A DNA stretch of 22,843 nt, taken from NCBI GenBank assembly GCA_959020035.1, contig CAUEQX010000011.1, positions 1-22,843 of the forward strand, in the 5' to 3' direction. Under the pieces are notes generated by a model, which was given only the letters and a program-made list of their open reading frames with translations, ran no database searches and was not told where the DNA came from. This document shows, piece by piece, positions 13,724 to 22,843 of the stretch (positions are counted from its first letter, which is position 1; each line of letters begins with the position of its first letter). A program made the position numbers and the translations under genes. The DNA comes from an uncultured Collinsella sp. (GTDB taxonomy: Bacteria > Actinomycetota > Coriobacteriia > Coriobacteriales > Coriobacteriaceae).

Positions 13724-16700
13724 GTCGTCGTCGCTGGCACCCAGCTGTTGCAGCAGCATGAGCGCCGCCGCCACCGGGCCGGTGCCGTCGTTGGCGTCGA
13801 GGCCGCGGCCCAGGCCGCTGCCCGCGCCGGCGCCCGCCTTGTAGGGCACCGACAGCTTGCGGCTCTTGGGGAAGTTCACCGCGCCATAGCGGGTCTTAAG
13901 TTCAAAGGCCACTTTCTTGGGCACCTCGACGCCCAAAAACGTGATGCGTCCGCCGCTGAGCGTGACACTCTCGAGCCCCAAGCGCTCGCCGCGGATGCGG
14001 ATACGCGCGCGGTTGAACAGGTTGAGTCCCGCCAACGGCAGCTCGCCATGCGCGGCCTCGGTCTTCTCCTGCACCTCGTCGATACTCTCCAAGTCCTCAG
14101 CCGCCGCGAGCTTGCGGTACACGAGCACGCGCTGGTCCACCGCCGGCATGTACTCCTCGGACAAGAAGTAGTCTGCCGGCAGGTTGATGCCCACGCTCGC
14201 CGCCTCCACGCCGGCATCGTCATCGCCGCGCGCCTCGGCCACGGCCTGTCCCAGCATCTGCGTAAACAGGTCAAAGCCCACGCTCGACAGGTTGCCGTGC
14301 TGCTCGGCACCCATGAGCGAACCGGCACCGCGGATCTCCAGATCGCGCATGGCGATGCGCATGCCGCTGCCCAGGTCCTGGAACTCGGAAAGCGCGGTCA
14401 GACGCGCCGTGGCCTCCTCGGTGAGCGGCAGCTCACCCGGGAACATAAAGTACGCGTATGCCTGCGTGGCCGAGCGGCCAACACGGCCCTTGAGCTGGTA
14501 GAGCTGTGCCAGGCCCAAGCGCTGCGAGTCCTCGATGATCAGCGTGTTGGCGGTCGCATTGTCGATACCGCTCTCCACGATGGTCGTGGCGATGAGCACG
14601 TCGATCTTCTTGGTCGCGAACTCGATCATCACGTCCTCGACCTCGCGCGGGCTCATCTTGCCGTGCGCCACGCCCACGCGCGCCTCGGGCGCGGCCTCAT
14701 GCACGCGCGCCACGGCATCATCGATGGTCTTGACGCGGTTGGACACGTAATACACCTGACCGCCGCGGCCCACCTCCAGGCGAATCGCCGCACTCACCAC
14801 GTCGGGGTCGTACTCCCCCACGTGCACGATCACGGGACGACGCCCGGTCGGCGGCGTGGTGATCAGGCTCATGTCGCGCACGCCGCTCGTAGCCATCTGC
14901 ATGGTTCGCGGAATAGGCGTTGCCGAAAGCGTGAGCACGTCGATTTGCTCGCGCAGGTTCTTGAGCTGCTCCTTGTGCTGCACACCAAAGCGCTGCTCCT
15001 CGTCGATGATCACCAGGCCCAGGTTCTTGGGGTTCACATCGGCAGAAAGCAAGCGGTGCGTGCCGATGAGCACGTCGATCGTGCCCTCGGCAAACGCCTT
15101 GAGCGCGCGCTTCTGCTGCGCCGGCGTGCGGAAGCGGCTGAGCACCTCGACCTCGAGGCCAAACGGGGCAAAGCGCTCAAAGAACGTCTCGTAGTGCTGC
15201 TGGGCCAGAATGGTCGTGGGGCAGAGCACCATGACTTGGCGGCCGGAGTCCACGCACTTAAACGCCGCGCGCAGGGCAACCTCGGTCTTGCCGAAACCCA
15301 CGTCGCCGCACAGCAGGCGGTCCATGGGCTTGGGCGCCTCCATGTCGGCCTTGATGTCGGCGATAGCCTCCAGCTGGTCGCGCGTCTCGTCGTAAGGGAA
15401 GCTCTCCTCCATCTCAATCTGCTCGGGCGTGTCGGGCGGGCAGGCGATACCGGTAATCGACGAGCGGCGCGTATACAGGTCGACCAGGTCAAACGCCAGC
15501 TTTTTGGCGTTCTTGCGCGCCTTGTTGGTGGCGCGTGTCCAGTCGGCGGTGTTGAGCCTGGTCAGACGCGGCTTATCGCCGTCGGGGCCAACATAGCGCG
15601 TGATGCGGTCGACCTGCTCGAGCGGCACGTAGAGCTTGTCGCCGTCGGCATATTCCAGCAAAAAGTAGTCGCGCTCCTTGCCGCCCACTTCCTGGCGCGC
15701 GATCTCGCTAAAGAGCGCGATGCCGTGGGTGGCGTGCACCACGTAGTCGCCCGGCTTAAACGGGAACGTGATCTGCGTAATGTCCACCTTGCGGCGGCTG
15801 CGCGCGCGGTTGGCGTCCATGCGGGCGTTGAGATCGGCGATCGAGAACACGGCCAGGTTGGCATCGGGCACCACTACGCCCTGCGGCAAGGCGGCATCGA
15901 CAAAGGTCACACGTCCGCGCGAAATAGTGGGCACGGCGGCGCCGGCGGCAGCCTGGTCGGCACCCGCCTCGAGCGAGCGGGCGTTGAGCGCGTCGGCCTT
16001 ACGCTCGCGAATGGAAGCATGGGCCTCCTGGCGTGCGGCACGAGCGGCGGAATCCGCCGCTGCCACGCGAACGCGGTCGCCGATAGCGCCGACATTTTCG
16101 GGCGCCGCGGTCAGCGATTCCTCAAAGGTAATGCCCTCGTCGCCAAAGGTGAGCTCCATCGACTCGCGCGCACCGCGGTCGGGGATGGCAAACACGCAGG
16201 CATAGCGCTTGCCCACGACCTCCTGGATGCGCGTCATAAAACGGTTGTCCGAGCCTGCGATGGCCGGCTGCTCAATCTTGAGCTCGGCCGTCACCGCACC
16301 GCCGGCACGGATGAGACTCACGTAGTTCAGGCGCTGCTGGGCACCAAAATCGAGCTGTTGGGCGCGCACGTACAGACCATCCAGGCGGTCAATCCCTGCC
16401 TCGCCGGCACGGGCCTCAATATCCTCGTAGGCGCGCAGGCAGTCGTCGAACAGCGAGCGCGGCTCGGACAGAACCACGAGTGCCTTGCCGCTCACGTGCG
16501 CCAACGGGCTTACGGTCTGGCCGTACATCACCGGCAAAAAGCGGTCGAGCTCGGGCGTGACGATGCGCATATCCACCATCTCGAGCAGCGCCGCCAGCTT
16601 GCTGTCGTCCTGGCTGGCACGGTAGAGCGCCACGTGCATGTTGTGGACGGCATCGTCGGTAAGCGCCAGCTCGCGGCAGGGGAAGATCTCGATACTGTCC

Positions 16701-17353
16701 TCGTTGCCGATGGTTTGGCCCGTGGAGCTCACCATACGGCGGATGCGGTCAATCTCATCGCCGAAAAACTCAATGCGCACGGGCGCCTTTTCCTGCGCGG
16801 GAAACACCTCGACGGTGTCACCGTGCACGCGGAACAGACCGGGCGCATCGGCGGCACCGGCATTGGTGTAGCCCATGCCCACCAGGCGCTGCGGCACCTC
16901 GTCAAAGGGAATCTCCTCGCCCACCGCAAAGGTCGTGGACTCCCAATAGTGGCTCTCGACCGGCGGCACACAACGCAGCAGCGCGCGAGCCGAGGCGACC
17001 ATGATGCAATTGTCTCCGCGCACGATGCGTCCCAGTGCCTCGCAGCGCTGCGCCACCACGGCGTCGTCCGGCGCCTGCTCGCGCCACGGATAGTCCTTGC
17101 GCTCGGGAAAACGGCACACGTGCGCTAGGCCCACGTAGGCGGCAAGGCTGCGCGCGGCGCGATCGGCCGCATCCTCGCCACTCACAATGTAGACCGTGGG
17201 ACGCGGGCGGCGCGCAAACTGGGCGGCCGCCATAAGCGTGCGGCCCGACTGCGACACAGCCAGCGTCACGTCCTCGCCGGCATCGAGTCCGGCCTCGACG
17301 GTCTGCAGCGCCTCGGCAGTGTAGAGCTGCGCGGCTATACGGTGAATGAGCAT
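13721..17353 (-). CDS. mfd: Transcription-repair coupling factor Mfd
   Basis: This 1210-aa Mfd displaces stalled RNA polymerase and recruits UvrA/UvrB to template-strand lesions. Domains in order: a UvrB-like N-terminal region (about 1-330); an Ala-rich, poorly conserved linker (about 430-500) longer than usual; the CarD-like polymerase-interaction domain (about 525-590, FKPGDYVVHATHGIALF); and the RecG-like helicase with Walker A GDVGFGKTE (about 680), DEEQRFGV (about 782) and the GRVGRS motif (about 954). The C-terminal regulatory domain follows. ATG 17353 has GGAGGA 5-6 nt upstream; an upstream in-frame ATG at 17380 lies in the terminator region. nth precedes it and the PAP2 gene follows. 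Confidence 0.97.
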   Translation of the reverse strand: MLIHRIAAQLYTAEALQTVEAGLDAGEDVTLAVSQSGRTLMAAAQFARRPRPTVYIVSGEDAADRAARSLAAYVGLAHVCRFPERKDYPWREQAPDDAVVAQRCEALGRIVRGDNCIMVASARALLRCVPPVESHYWESTTFAVGEEIPFDEVPQRLVGMGYTNAGAADAPGLFRVHGDTVEVFPAQEKAPVRIEFFGDEIDRIRRMVSSTGQTIGNEDSIEIFPCRELALTDDAVHNMHVALYRASQDDSKLAALLEMVDMRIVTPELDRFLPVMYGQTVSPLAHVSGKALVVLSEPRSLFDDCLRAYEDIEARAGEAGIDRLDGLYVRAQQLDFGAQQRLNYVSLIRAGGAVTAELKIEQPAIAGSDNRFMTRIQEVVGKRYACVFAIPDRGARESMELTFGDEGITFEESLTAAPENVGAIGDRVRVAAADSAARAARQEAHASIRERKADALNARSLEAGADQAAAGAAVPTISRGRVTFVDAALPQGVVVPDANLAVFSIADLNARMDANRARSRRKVDITQITFPFKPGDYVVHATHGIALFSEIARQEVGGKERDYFLLEYADGDKLYVPLEQVDRITRYVGPDGDKPRLTRLNTADWTRATNKARKNAKKLAFDLVDLYTRRSSITGIACPPDTPEQIEMEESFPYDETRDQLEAIADIKADMEAPKPMDRLLCGDVGFGKTEVALRAAFKCVDSGRQVMVLCPTTILAQQHYETFFERFAPFGLEVEVLSRFRTPAQQKRALKAFAEGTIDVLIGTHRLLSADVNPKNLGLVIIDEEQRFGVQHKEQLKNLREQIDVLTLSATPIPRTMQMATSGVRDMSLITTPPTGRRPVIVHVGEYDPDVVSAAIRLEVGRGGQVYYVSNRVKTIDDAVARVHEAAPEARVGVAHGKMSPREVEDVMIEFATKKIDVLIATTIVESGIDNATANTLIIEDSQRLGLAQLYQLKGRVGRSATQAYAYFMFPGELPLTEEATARLTALSEFQDLGSGMRIAMRDLEIRGAGSLMGAEQHGNLSSVGFDLFTQMLGQAVAEARGDDDAGVEAASVGINLPADYFLSEEYMPAVDQRVLVYRKLAAAEDLESIDEVQEKTEAAHGELPLAGLNLFNRARIRIRGERLGLESVTLSGGRITFLGVEVPKKVAFELKTRYGAVNFPKSRKLSVPYKAGAGAGSGLGRGLDANDGTGPVAAALMLLQQLGASDDD

Positions 17354-17378
17354 GCTGTTCCTCCGGCATTGCAACGCC

Positions 17379-17406
17379 AAAAGCCCGCCGGGGCAAGCTC
17401 GGCGGG
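17379..17406 (-). terminator. Probable terminator between nth and mfd
   Basis: On the minus strand CCCGCCG pairs with CGGCGGG around a 9-nt loop, followed by CTTTTGG. It lies about 100 bases past nth and just upstream of the mfd start. It may partly separate the two genes or act as an mfd leader structure. Confidence 0.55.
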
Positions 17407-17510
17407 TCGTACGTCAAATACATTGTCTGTCATGGTAGCGCATGGAGAGGACTCCGGCTCAAGGGCAAACCCAGCCCCGCAAAAAACGCCAGACGAAGAT
17501 GCGTTCCGCC

Positions 17511-18176
17511 CTACCCCGCTACGCGCACGCTGGGGCACAAATCTGCCAGCGGGCACTCGTCACACTTGGGTTTGCGGGCGTCGCAGATCTCGCGACCGAA
17601 GGTGATCCACTGATGGTTAACCGACTCCCAATACTCGTGCGGCAAAATCTTGAGCAAATCCTGCTCGGTCTTGAGCGGCTCCTTTGCATGCGTCTTGGGA
17701 CTCAGCATCAGGCGGTGCGCAATGCGGTTGACATGCGTGTCCACCGCAATGCCCTCCACGATGCCATACCCCACGTTGAGCACGATGTTCGCCGTCTTGC
17801 GTCCCACGCCCGGCAGCTTCACGAGTTCCTTCATGTCGGCCGGCACCTCGCCGCCATAGTCGGCGACGATCATCTGCGCGGCCTCGACGGCATGCTTGGC
17901 TTTGCTCTTGTAGAAGCCGAGTGACTTGATGGTGTCTGCCACGTCAGCCACGCTCGCCCCGGCCATGGCCTCGGGCGTGGGCCACTGGGCAAACAGCCGC
18001 GGCGTCACCTTGTTGACCTGCGCATCGGTCGTTTGCGCCGAGAGCAGCACCGCGATCAGCAGGCGGAAGGGATTCTCGTGGTCCAAAAAGCACTCGACCG
18101 GGCCATAGCGACGGTTGAGGCGCTCACACACCTCGATGGCGCGCTCGCGCTTGGCGGCATTGGTCTCGCGTGGCAT
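17511..18176 (-). CDS. nth: Endonuclease III (DNA glycosylase/AP lyase)
   Basis: This 221-aa enzyme excises oxidised pyrimidines and nicks abasic sites in base-excision repair. It shows LLSAQTTDAQVNKVTP, the helix-hairpin-helix LPGVGRKTANIVLN containing the catalytic lysine, and the VDTHVNRI segment with the catalytic aspartate. The iron-sulfur loop C-x6-C-x2-C-x5-C is complete (CDARKPKCDECPLADLC). ATG 18176 is chosen for GAGGAG 5 nt upstream; an earlier ATG has no such site. It follows the ABC transporter gene by 63 bases and precedes mfd by 157 bases. Function is clear. Confidence 0.96.
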   Translation of the reverse strand: MPRETNAAKRERAIEVCERLNRRYGPVECFLDHENPFRLLIAVLLSAQTTDAQVNKVTPRLFAQWPTPEAMAGASVADVADTIKSLGFYKSKAKHAVEAAQMIVADYGGEVPADMKELVKLPGVGRKTANIVLNVGYGIVEGIAVDTHVNRIAHRLMLSPKTHAKEPLKTEQDLLKILPHEYWESVNHQWITFGREICDARKPKCDECPLADLCPSVRVAG

Positions 18177-18239
18177 AACGACTCCTCGGCTCAACGGCAC
18201 AATAAACTTATGGGCACAATTGTCCCACGTCCGAGACGC

Positions 18240-20042
<1,803 letters not shown>

Positions 20043-20116
20043 GGGCTTCCTTTCGCATCTGATAGGGCGAAACGCCATTGTTGCACATTGGAGCACGCTT
20101 CAGACAAGTGCGATAC

Positions 20117-20158
20117 GAAAAGCGGTGGGGCGCCCGCGTTTGCGCCGGTGCCCCACCG
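20117..20158 (-). terminator. Intrinsic terminator of rmuC
   Basis: CGGTGGGGC and GCCCCACCG (20123-20131, 20150-20158) form a GC-rich stem. On the minus strand the T-rich CTTTTCG follows. It lies 11 bases past the rmuC stop codon. Confidence 0.8.
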
Positions 20159-20169
20159 TCTTGTTACAA

Positions 20170-21525
20170 TTAGTCCTCGTCTTCTTGGTCTGTGAGAAGG
20201 TCCGCGGGCGTGAGTCCCAAGATCTCATCGACTTGGTCGGTATCTTCCAGCGCGTCGATGTCCTTGAGCTTGCGCTCCATAACGTTGGTGCGCGTGGTGA
20301 TGATGCCCTCGACCGTTTTGCCCGCGGTCTCGATCTGCTGCTGGGCGCGGCGCAGCGCCTTTTGATAGCGCGGCAGCTCGGCCTTGACAGCGGAGAGCAC
20401 GTGCAGCACGTCATCGGTGCGTTTTTGCAGCTTAAACGTTTGGTAACTCATCTGCAGGCTGTTGAGAATGGCCGCCATGGTGCTAGGGCCGGCAACGTTG
20501 ACGTGATAGTCGCGGCCCAGGGTCTCGATAAGCCCGGAGCGGCTGACGACCTCGGCGTACAGTCCTTCAAACGGCACGAACATGATGCCAAAGTTGGTCG
20601 TTGCCGGCACACTCAGGTACTTTTCGCAGATGTCCTTTGCCTCGCGCTTCACCATCATATCGAGCGTCTTGCGCGCTGCGGCGACGGCCTCCGCGTCACC
20701 CGACTCCTGCGCGTCGAGCAGGTGCTCGTACGCGTCGCCCGGGAATTTGGAGTCGATCGGCAGCAGCACGGGATCGCCCTCGTCTACCGGCAGCTTGACG
20801 GCAAACTCAACGCGCTCCGAGGCGCCGGGCTTGGTGGTGACGTTTTCCAGATACTGGTCGGGCGTAAGGATGTCCGCCAGGATCGCACCCAGCTGCACCT
20901 CGCCCAAAATGCCGCGCGCCTTTACATTGCCCAGCACGCGCTTAAGGTCGCCCACGCCGGTGGCGATGGACTGCATGTCGCCCAGGCCCTTGTACACGGC
21001 CTCGAGCTGGTCGCTCACCTGCTTAAACGATGCCGACAGGCGATCGTTGAGCGTGCGGGAGAGTTTCTCGTCCACCGTCGCGCGCATCTGATCGAGTTGC
21101 ACGTTGTTGTCTTTGCGGATAGCACCCAGCTGGGCATCGACCGTCTCGCGCACCTTGTCCAGGCGGTGCTCGATGCCCTCGCGGTTGGCACCGAGCTGTT
21201 GGGCCGTCTCGCGGCGAAGGTCATCCATCCGGTCACCAGCTTGCGAAAACTCACGTGCGATGGTCAGGTAACGTTGCTGCTCCACGGCCGCATCTGTCGT
21301 CTGCTGCTGAGCGATGACATTGGCCGTGCGGCGAGTTTCGGCCAACGCGACGTTCAGGGCATCGAGCGCGTTGTTGGCCTGCTCGAGTGCTGCCAGCGTT
21401 TCCGCGCTACTGTCGCCACGCTCCCGCAGCTCGGCACGCAGGCTCTTGAGCTGGAGGGCGCAAGCCACAGCAACCCCCACCGCCACCAAGGCGATCACAA
21501 CAAGCACAATATCAATAGCAGACAT
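20170..21525 (-). CDS. rmuC: RmuC-family DNA recombination protein
   Basis: This 451-aa protein has one N-terminal membrane helix (about residues 4-25) and a long coiled coil (about 28-195) rich in charged heptads. The RmuC domain follows (about 200-400), with VKARGILGEVQLGAIL, VLLPIDSKFPGDAYE and VPFEGLYAEVV as family landmarks. RmuC is related to PD-(D/E)xK nucleases and limits recombination at inverted repeats, though its biochemistry is not settled. ATG 21525 is preferred because GGAG lies directly upstream and the extra upstream residues are not conserved-looking. The C-terminus is acidic (DQEDED). It follows the HTH gene by 51 bases and may be read through from it. Confidence 0.93.
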   Translation of the reverse strand: MSAIDIVLVVIALVAVGVAVACALQLKSLRAELRERGDSSAETLAALEQANNALDALNVALAETRRTANVIAQQQTTDAAVEQQRYLTIAREFSQAGDRMDDLRRETAQQLGANREGIEHRLDKVRETVDAQLGAIRKDNNVQLDQMRATVDEKLSRTLNDRLSASFKQVSDQLEAVYKGLGDMQSIATGVGDLKRVLGNVKARGILGEVQLGAILADILTPDQYLENVTTKPGASERVEFAVKLPVDEGDPVLLPIDSKFPGDAYEHLLDAQESGDAEAVAAARKTLDMMVKREAKDICEKYLSVPATTNFGIMFVPFEGLYAEVVSRSGLIETLGRDYHVNVAGPSTMAAILNSLQMSYQTFKLQKRTDDVLHVLSAVKAELPRYQKALRRAQQQIETAGKTVEGIITTRTNVMERKLKDIDALEDTDQVDEILGLTPADLLTDQEDED

Positions 21526-21576
21526 AAACTCCGCCCAACAAACCCAATCGAGCACCAATCAAAACCGCGATCAATC

Positions 21577-22140
21577 TTACCCCGCCATACGCACCGGGCG
21601 CCCGGCCCCTTCTTGGGCGCCCCTCTCCTCCGCATATTCCATAATGCGGCGCGCCGTCTCCCTGCTCACCTTTGAGTCATCACCGGCTAAATATGCGTAC
21701 ACGTTTCCCTTATTCAGATTCAAATCGCGGCAGAGACCGTAGCGCGTTACACCCGATTCCTCTAGCGCTCCCAACGTTCTTTTTCGCATCAGGGCGTTGA
21801 TCCTTCTGTCCGCCACTGGCTTTTCCTTCACCGCTCTATACGCACGCCAAACGTTGGCATAACGATTAGGAAGTTTGTCCTCGGCGCATAGAGATGCCAG
21901 GCTACCCGTTTGGGCGTACAAGGACAAAACGCCTCGGTAACCCTCTTCCATCCACGAACCCTCGGATAAGCCCAGAACGTATTCGGCTTTACCCTGTGCC
22001 AAAGCGAGCAAAAACAGGGGCTCCGCCACGCGCGGCGCAACCGTCGTCGCTTGCTTAACCAGTTTTCTAAAACTGAGCGACTGCTGTCCGGATAGCTCTC
22101 GGCAATAGCCTTTTAAGAATCCCTCAAAGGTCAGATTCAA
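21577..22140 (-). CDS. HTH-domain protein, possible antitoxin of a coupled pair
   Basis: This 187-aa protein starts at TTG 22140, whose bases overlap the stop of the upstream gene (TTGA), with GGAGGTG 5 nt before it. The N-terminal ~125 residues are helical and not recognised. The C-terminal region (about 131-172; TRYGLCRDLNLNKGNVYAYL) looks like a helix-turn-helix of the Cro/XRE kind, so DNA binding and autoregulation are plausible. The coupled start implies stoichiometric production with the nucleotidyltransferase-like partner. Frames starting further upstream would overlap the partner gene and lack ribosome sites. The antitoxin role is inferred only from context. Confidence 0.7.
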   Translation of the reverse strand: MNLTFEGFLKGYCRELSGQQSLSFRKLVKQATTVAPRVAEPLFLLALAQGKAEYVLGLSEGSWMEEGYRGVLSLYAQTGSLASLCAEDKLPNRYANVWRAYRAVKEKPVADRRINALMRKRTLGALEESGVTRYGLCRDLNLNKGNVYAYLAGDDSKVSRETARRIMEYAEERGAQEGAGRPVRMAG

Positions 22141-22667
22141 CCGAGCACCTCCTTTTTGTATTGGCTGTATGCGCAGACCATCTCTTGATAACTCCGCTCC
22201 GAAGGCGACGACGCCAGCGCCTCGCCCTCGTCGAATATAAGCCGTTCGAGCAGTCCCCAATCAAGTCGGTCGACGAATGCCTGGCTATGAAGATCGATGA
22301 TGTCGTTCGGACGACAGGCATAGAGCTTCATTACCGCCAGGTCCTCCAAGGATGGCGTAAAGTACCTGATAAAGCGCGCCCCAATATCCAAGGGAATCAA
22401 ACGATCTTCGTAATTGAACGGCATCTGATTACAATATGCCACCGCCATACCATTCACCTCGGGGTATCGAGCTATGATCTCGCGGAGGCACCTATCTGCC
22501 TCAAACACATCAATGTCATGTGTAACCGAACGATTCGTCACATCGTTTAGCATGAAGGCGCTTCCTCCCACCAATACAACGTTCGGCCTGTCGTCTCTTG
22601 GACCTATTTCCAGCTCCGCCTCTTCGTCAATGCCCAAAAGAGTCTGCTCTAAATCCTGCTTATACAT
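22137..22667 (-). CDS. Nucleotidyltransferase-like protein (DUF6036/AbiEii-like), possible toxin
   Basis: This 176-aa protein carries the minimal nucleotidyltransferase pattern: GGS at residues 34-36 (VLVGGSAFML), then D51-I-D53 (THDIDVFEA). A LEDLAVMKLYACRPNDIIDL segment (K114) follows, as in AbiEii/MenT-type toxins and DUF6036 proteins. Such enzymes transfer nucleotides to tRNA or protein targets; the target here is unknown. ATG 22667 has AGGA 6 nt upstream. The stop overlaps the TTG start of the HTH gene. An AT-rich inverted repeat (22677-22683 with 22694-22700) lies just upstream. It is AT-richer than its neighbours, which suggests acquisition. Confidence 0.7.
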   Translation of the reverse strand: MYKQDLEQTLLGIDEEAELEIGPRDDRPNVVLVGGSAFMLNDVTNRSVTHDIDVFEADRCLREIIARYPEVNGMAVAYCNQMPFNYEDRLIPLDIGARFIRYFTPSLEDLAVMKLYACRPNDIIDLHSQAFVDRLDWGLLERLIFDEGEALASSPSERSYQEMVCAYSQYKKEVLG

Positions 22668-22676
22668 AGCAAATCC

Positions 22677-22700
22677 TATTATTATTTATCTTCAATAATA
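22677..22700. promoter_or_regulatory. AT-rich inverted repeat before the nucleotidyltransferase gene
   Basis: TATTATT (22677-22683) and AATAATA (22694-22700) are perfect inverted repeats spaced by 10 bases, close to the start codon. This fits an autoregulatory operator, but it overlaps the 3' end of a possible upstream reading frame. Confidence 0.3.
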
Positions 22701-22819
22701 CTATTCAGTCGCACGACAGGACCCACAGGATGCAAGAATGCTCCTCGTGGCGATAATTCGTACACCGTGGACGTCCTAATGTGACAACCGCTAGCTCTCC
22801 CAGCCGGAGCCGATGGTTT
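22682..22819 (-). pseudogene. Possible gene remnant upstream of the toxin-like gene
   Basis: A minus-strand frame is open for 45 codons and ends at TAA 22684-22682, 14 bases before the nucleotidyltransferase start. Its last residues (VYELSPRGAFLHPVGPVV) look protein-like, whereas further upstream an in-frame stop (22822-22820) breaks the frame. No start with a ribosome site is seen. It may be the frameshifted or decayed 3' end of a third operon gene. Nothing else is recognised in 22668-22843. Confidence 0.25.
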
Positions 22820-22843
22820 TTATGACGTCAACTAGGCGCTAGC

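Noticed and set aside
11577..13724. A plus-strand open frame of 715 codons across the GNAT, aldolase and PAP2 genes.
   Set aside because: It spans three convincing minus-strand genes and their terminator, and shows no domain or ribosome site.
13688..17128. A plus-strand open frame of 1146 codons opposite mfd.
   Set aside because: It is antisense to a fully recognisable Mfd, rich in His, Arg, Gly and Val, with no known domain. Long antisense frames arise from strong GC-biased codon use.

Overview
The window looks like chromosome from a high-GC Gram-positive gut anaerobe of the Coriobacteriia, most likely a Collinsella-like organism. This is inferred from codon usage, strong GGAGG-type ribosome sites, the gene families and the many short palindromic intergenic repeats. 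No rRNA or tRNA gene is visible to confirm it. Almost every gene is on the minus strand. The exceptions are the IS110-family transposase end (1-333) and one GntR regulator (10324-11046).

Layout. 1-615: 3' end of an IS110/IS1111-type insertion sequence with a structured non-coding right end. 618-756: a palindromic element and a 12-bp hairpin. 757-2702: a GntR/UTRA regulator and a YitT-family membrane protein. 2842-2960: a 119-bp palindromic element. 3058-11046: a sugar-amine catabolic region. It holds a HAD phosphatase, an FrlB/GfrF-like SIS deglycase, a mannose-family PTS (IID, IIC, fused IIA-IIB), an EamA transporter, a second SIS deglycase and a divergent second GntR/UTRA regulator. 11054-13664: GNAT acetyltransferase, threonine-aldolase-like PLP enzyme and PAP2 phosphatase. 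13721-18176: the repair genes mfd and nth. 18240-21525: an ABC exporter half-transporter and rmuC. 21577-22667: a translationally coupled nucleotidyltransferase/HTH pair resembling a toxin-antitoxin module, with a possible gene remnant upstream.

How the genes work together. The central region reads as a pathway for Amadori compounds (fructoselysine- or glucoselysine-type). The PTS would import and phosphorylate the compound. The two SIS deglycases would split the 6-phosphate into hexose-6-phosphate and free amine. No FrlD-type kinase is present, which fits phosphorylation by the PTS. The arrangement recalls Salmonella gfrABCDEF (mannose-type PTS plus two deglycases), but the regulators here are GntR/UTRA proteins. 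Two candidate operator families support a two-regulator design. A CGTTATATACG-like site occurs at the promoters of the first GntR gene, the PTS operon and the EamA gene. A CATACA/GATACA site occurs five times between the second deglycase and the second GntR gene. The exact substrate cannot be read from sequence.

The intergenic regions are unusually rich in inverted repeats. Several recur within the window: a 44-nt stem-loop repeat, a 26-nt repeat that includes the mfd stop codon, and a partial copy at the GNAT 3' end.
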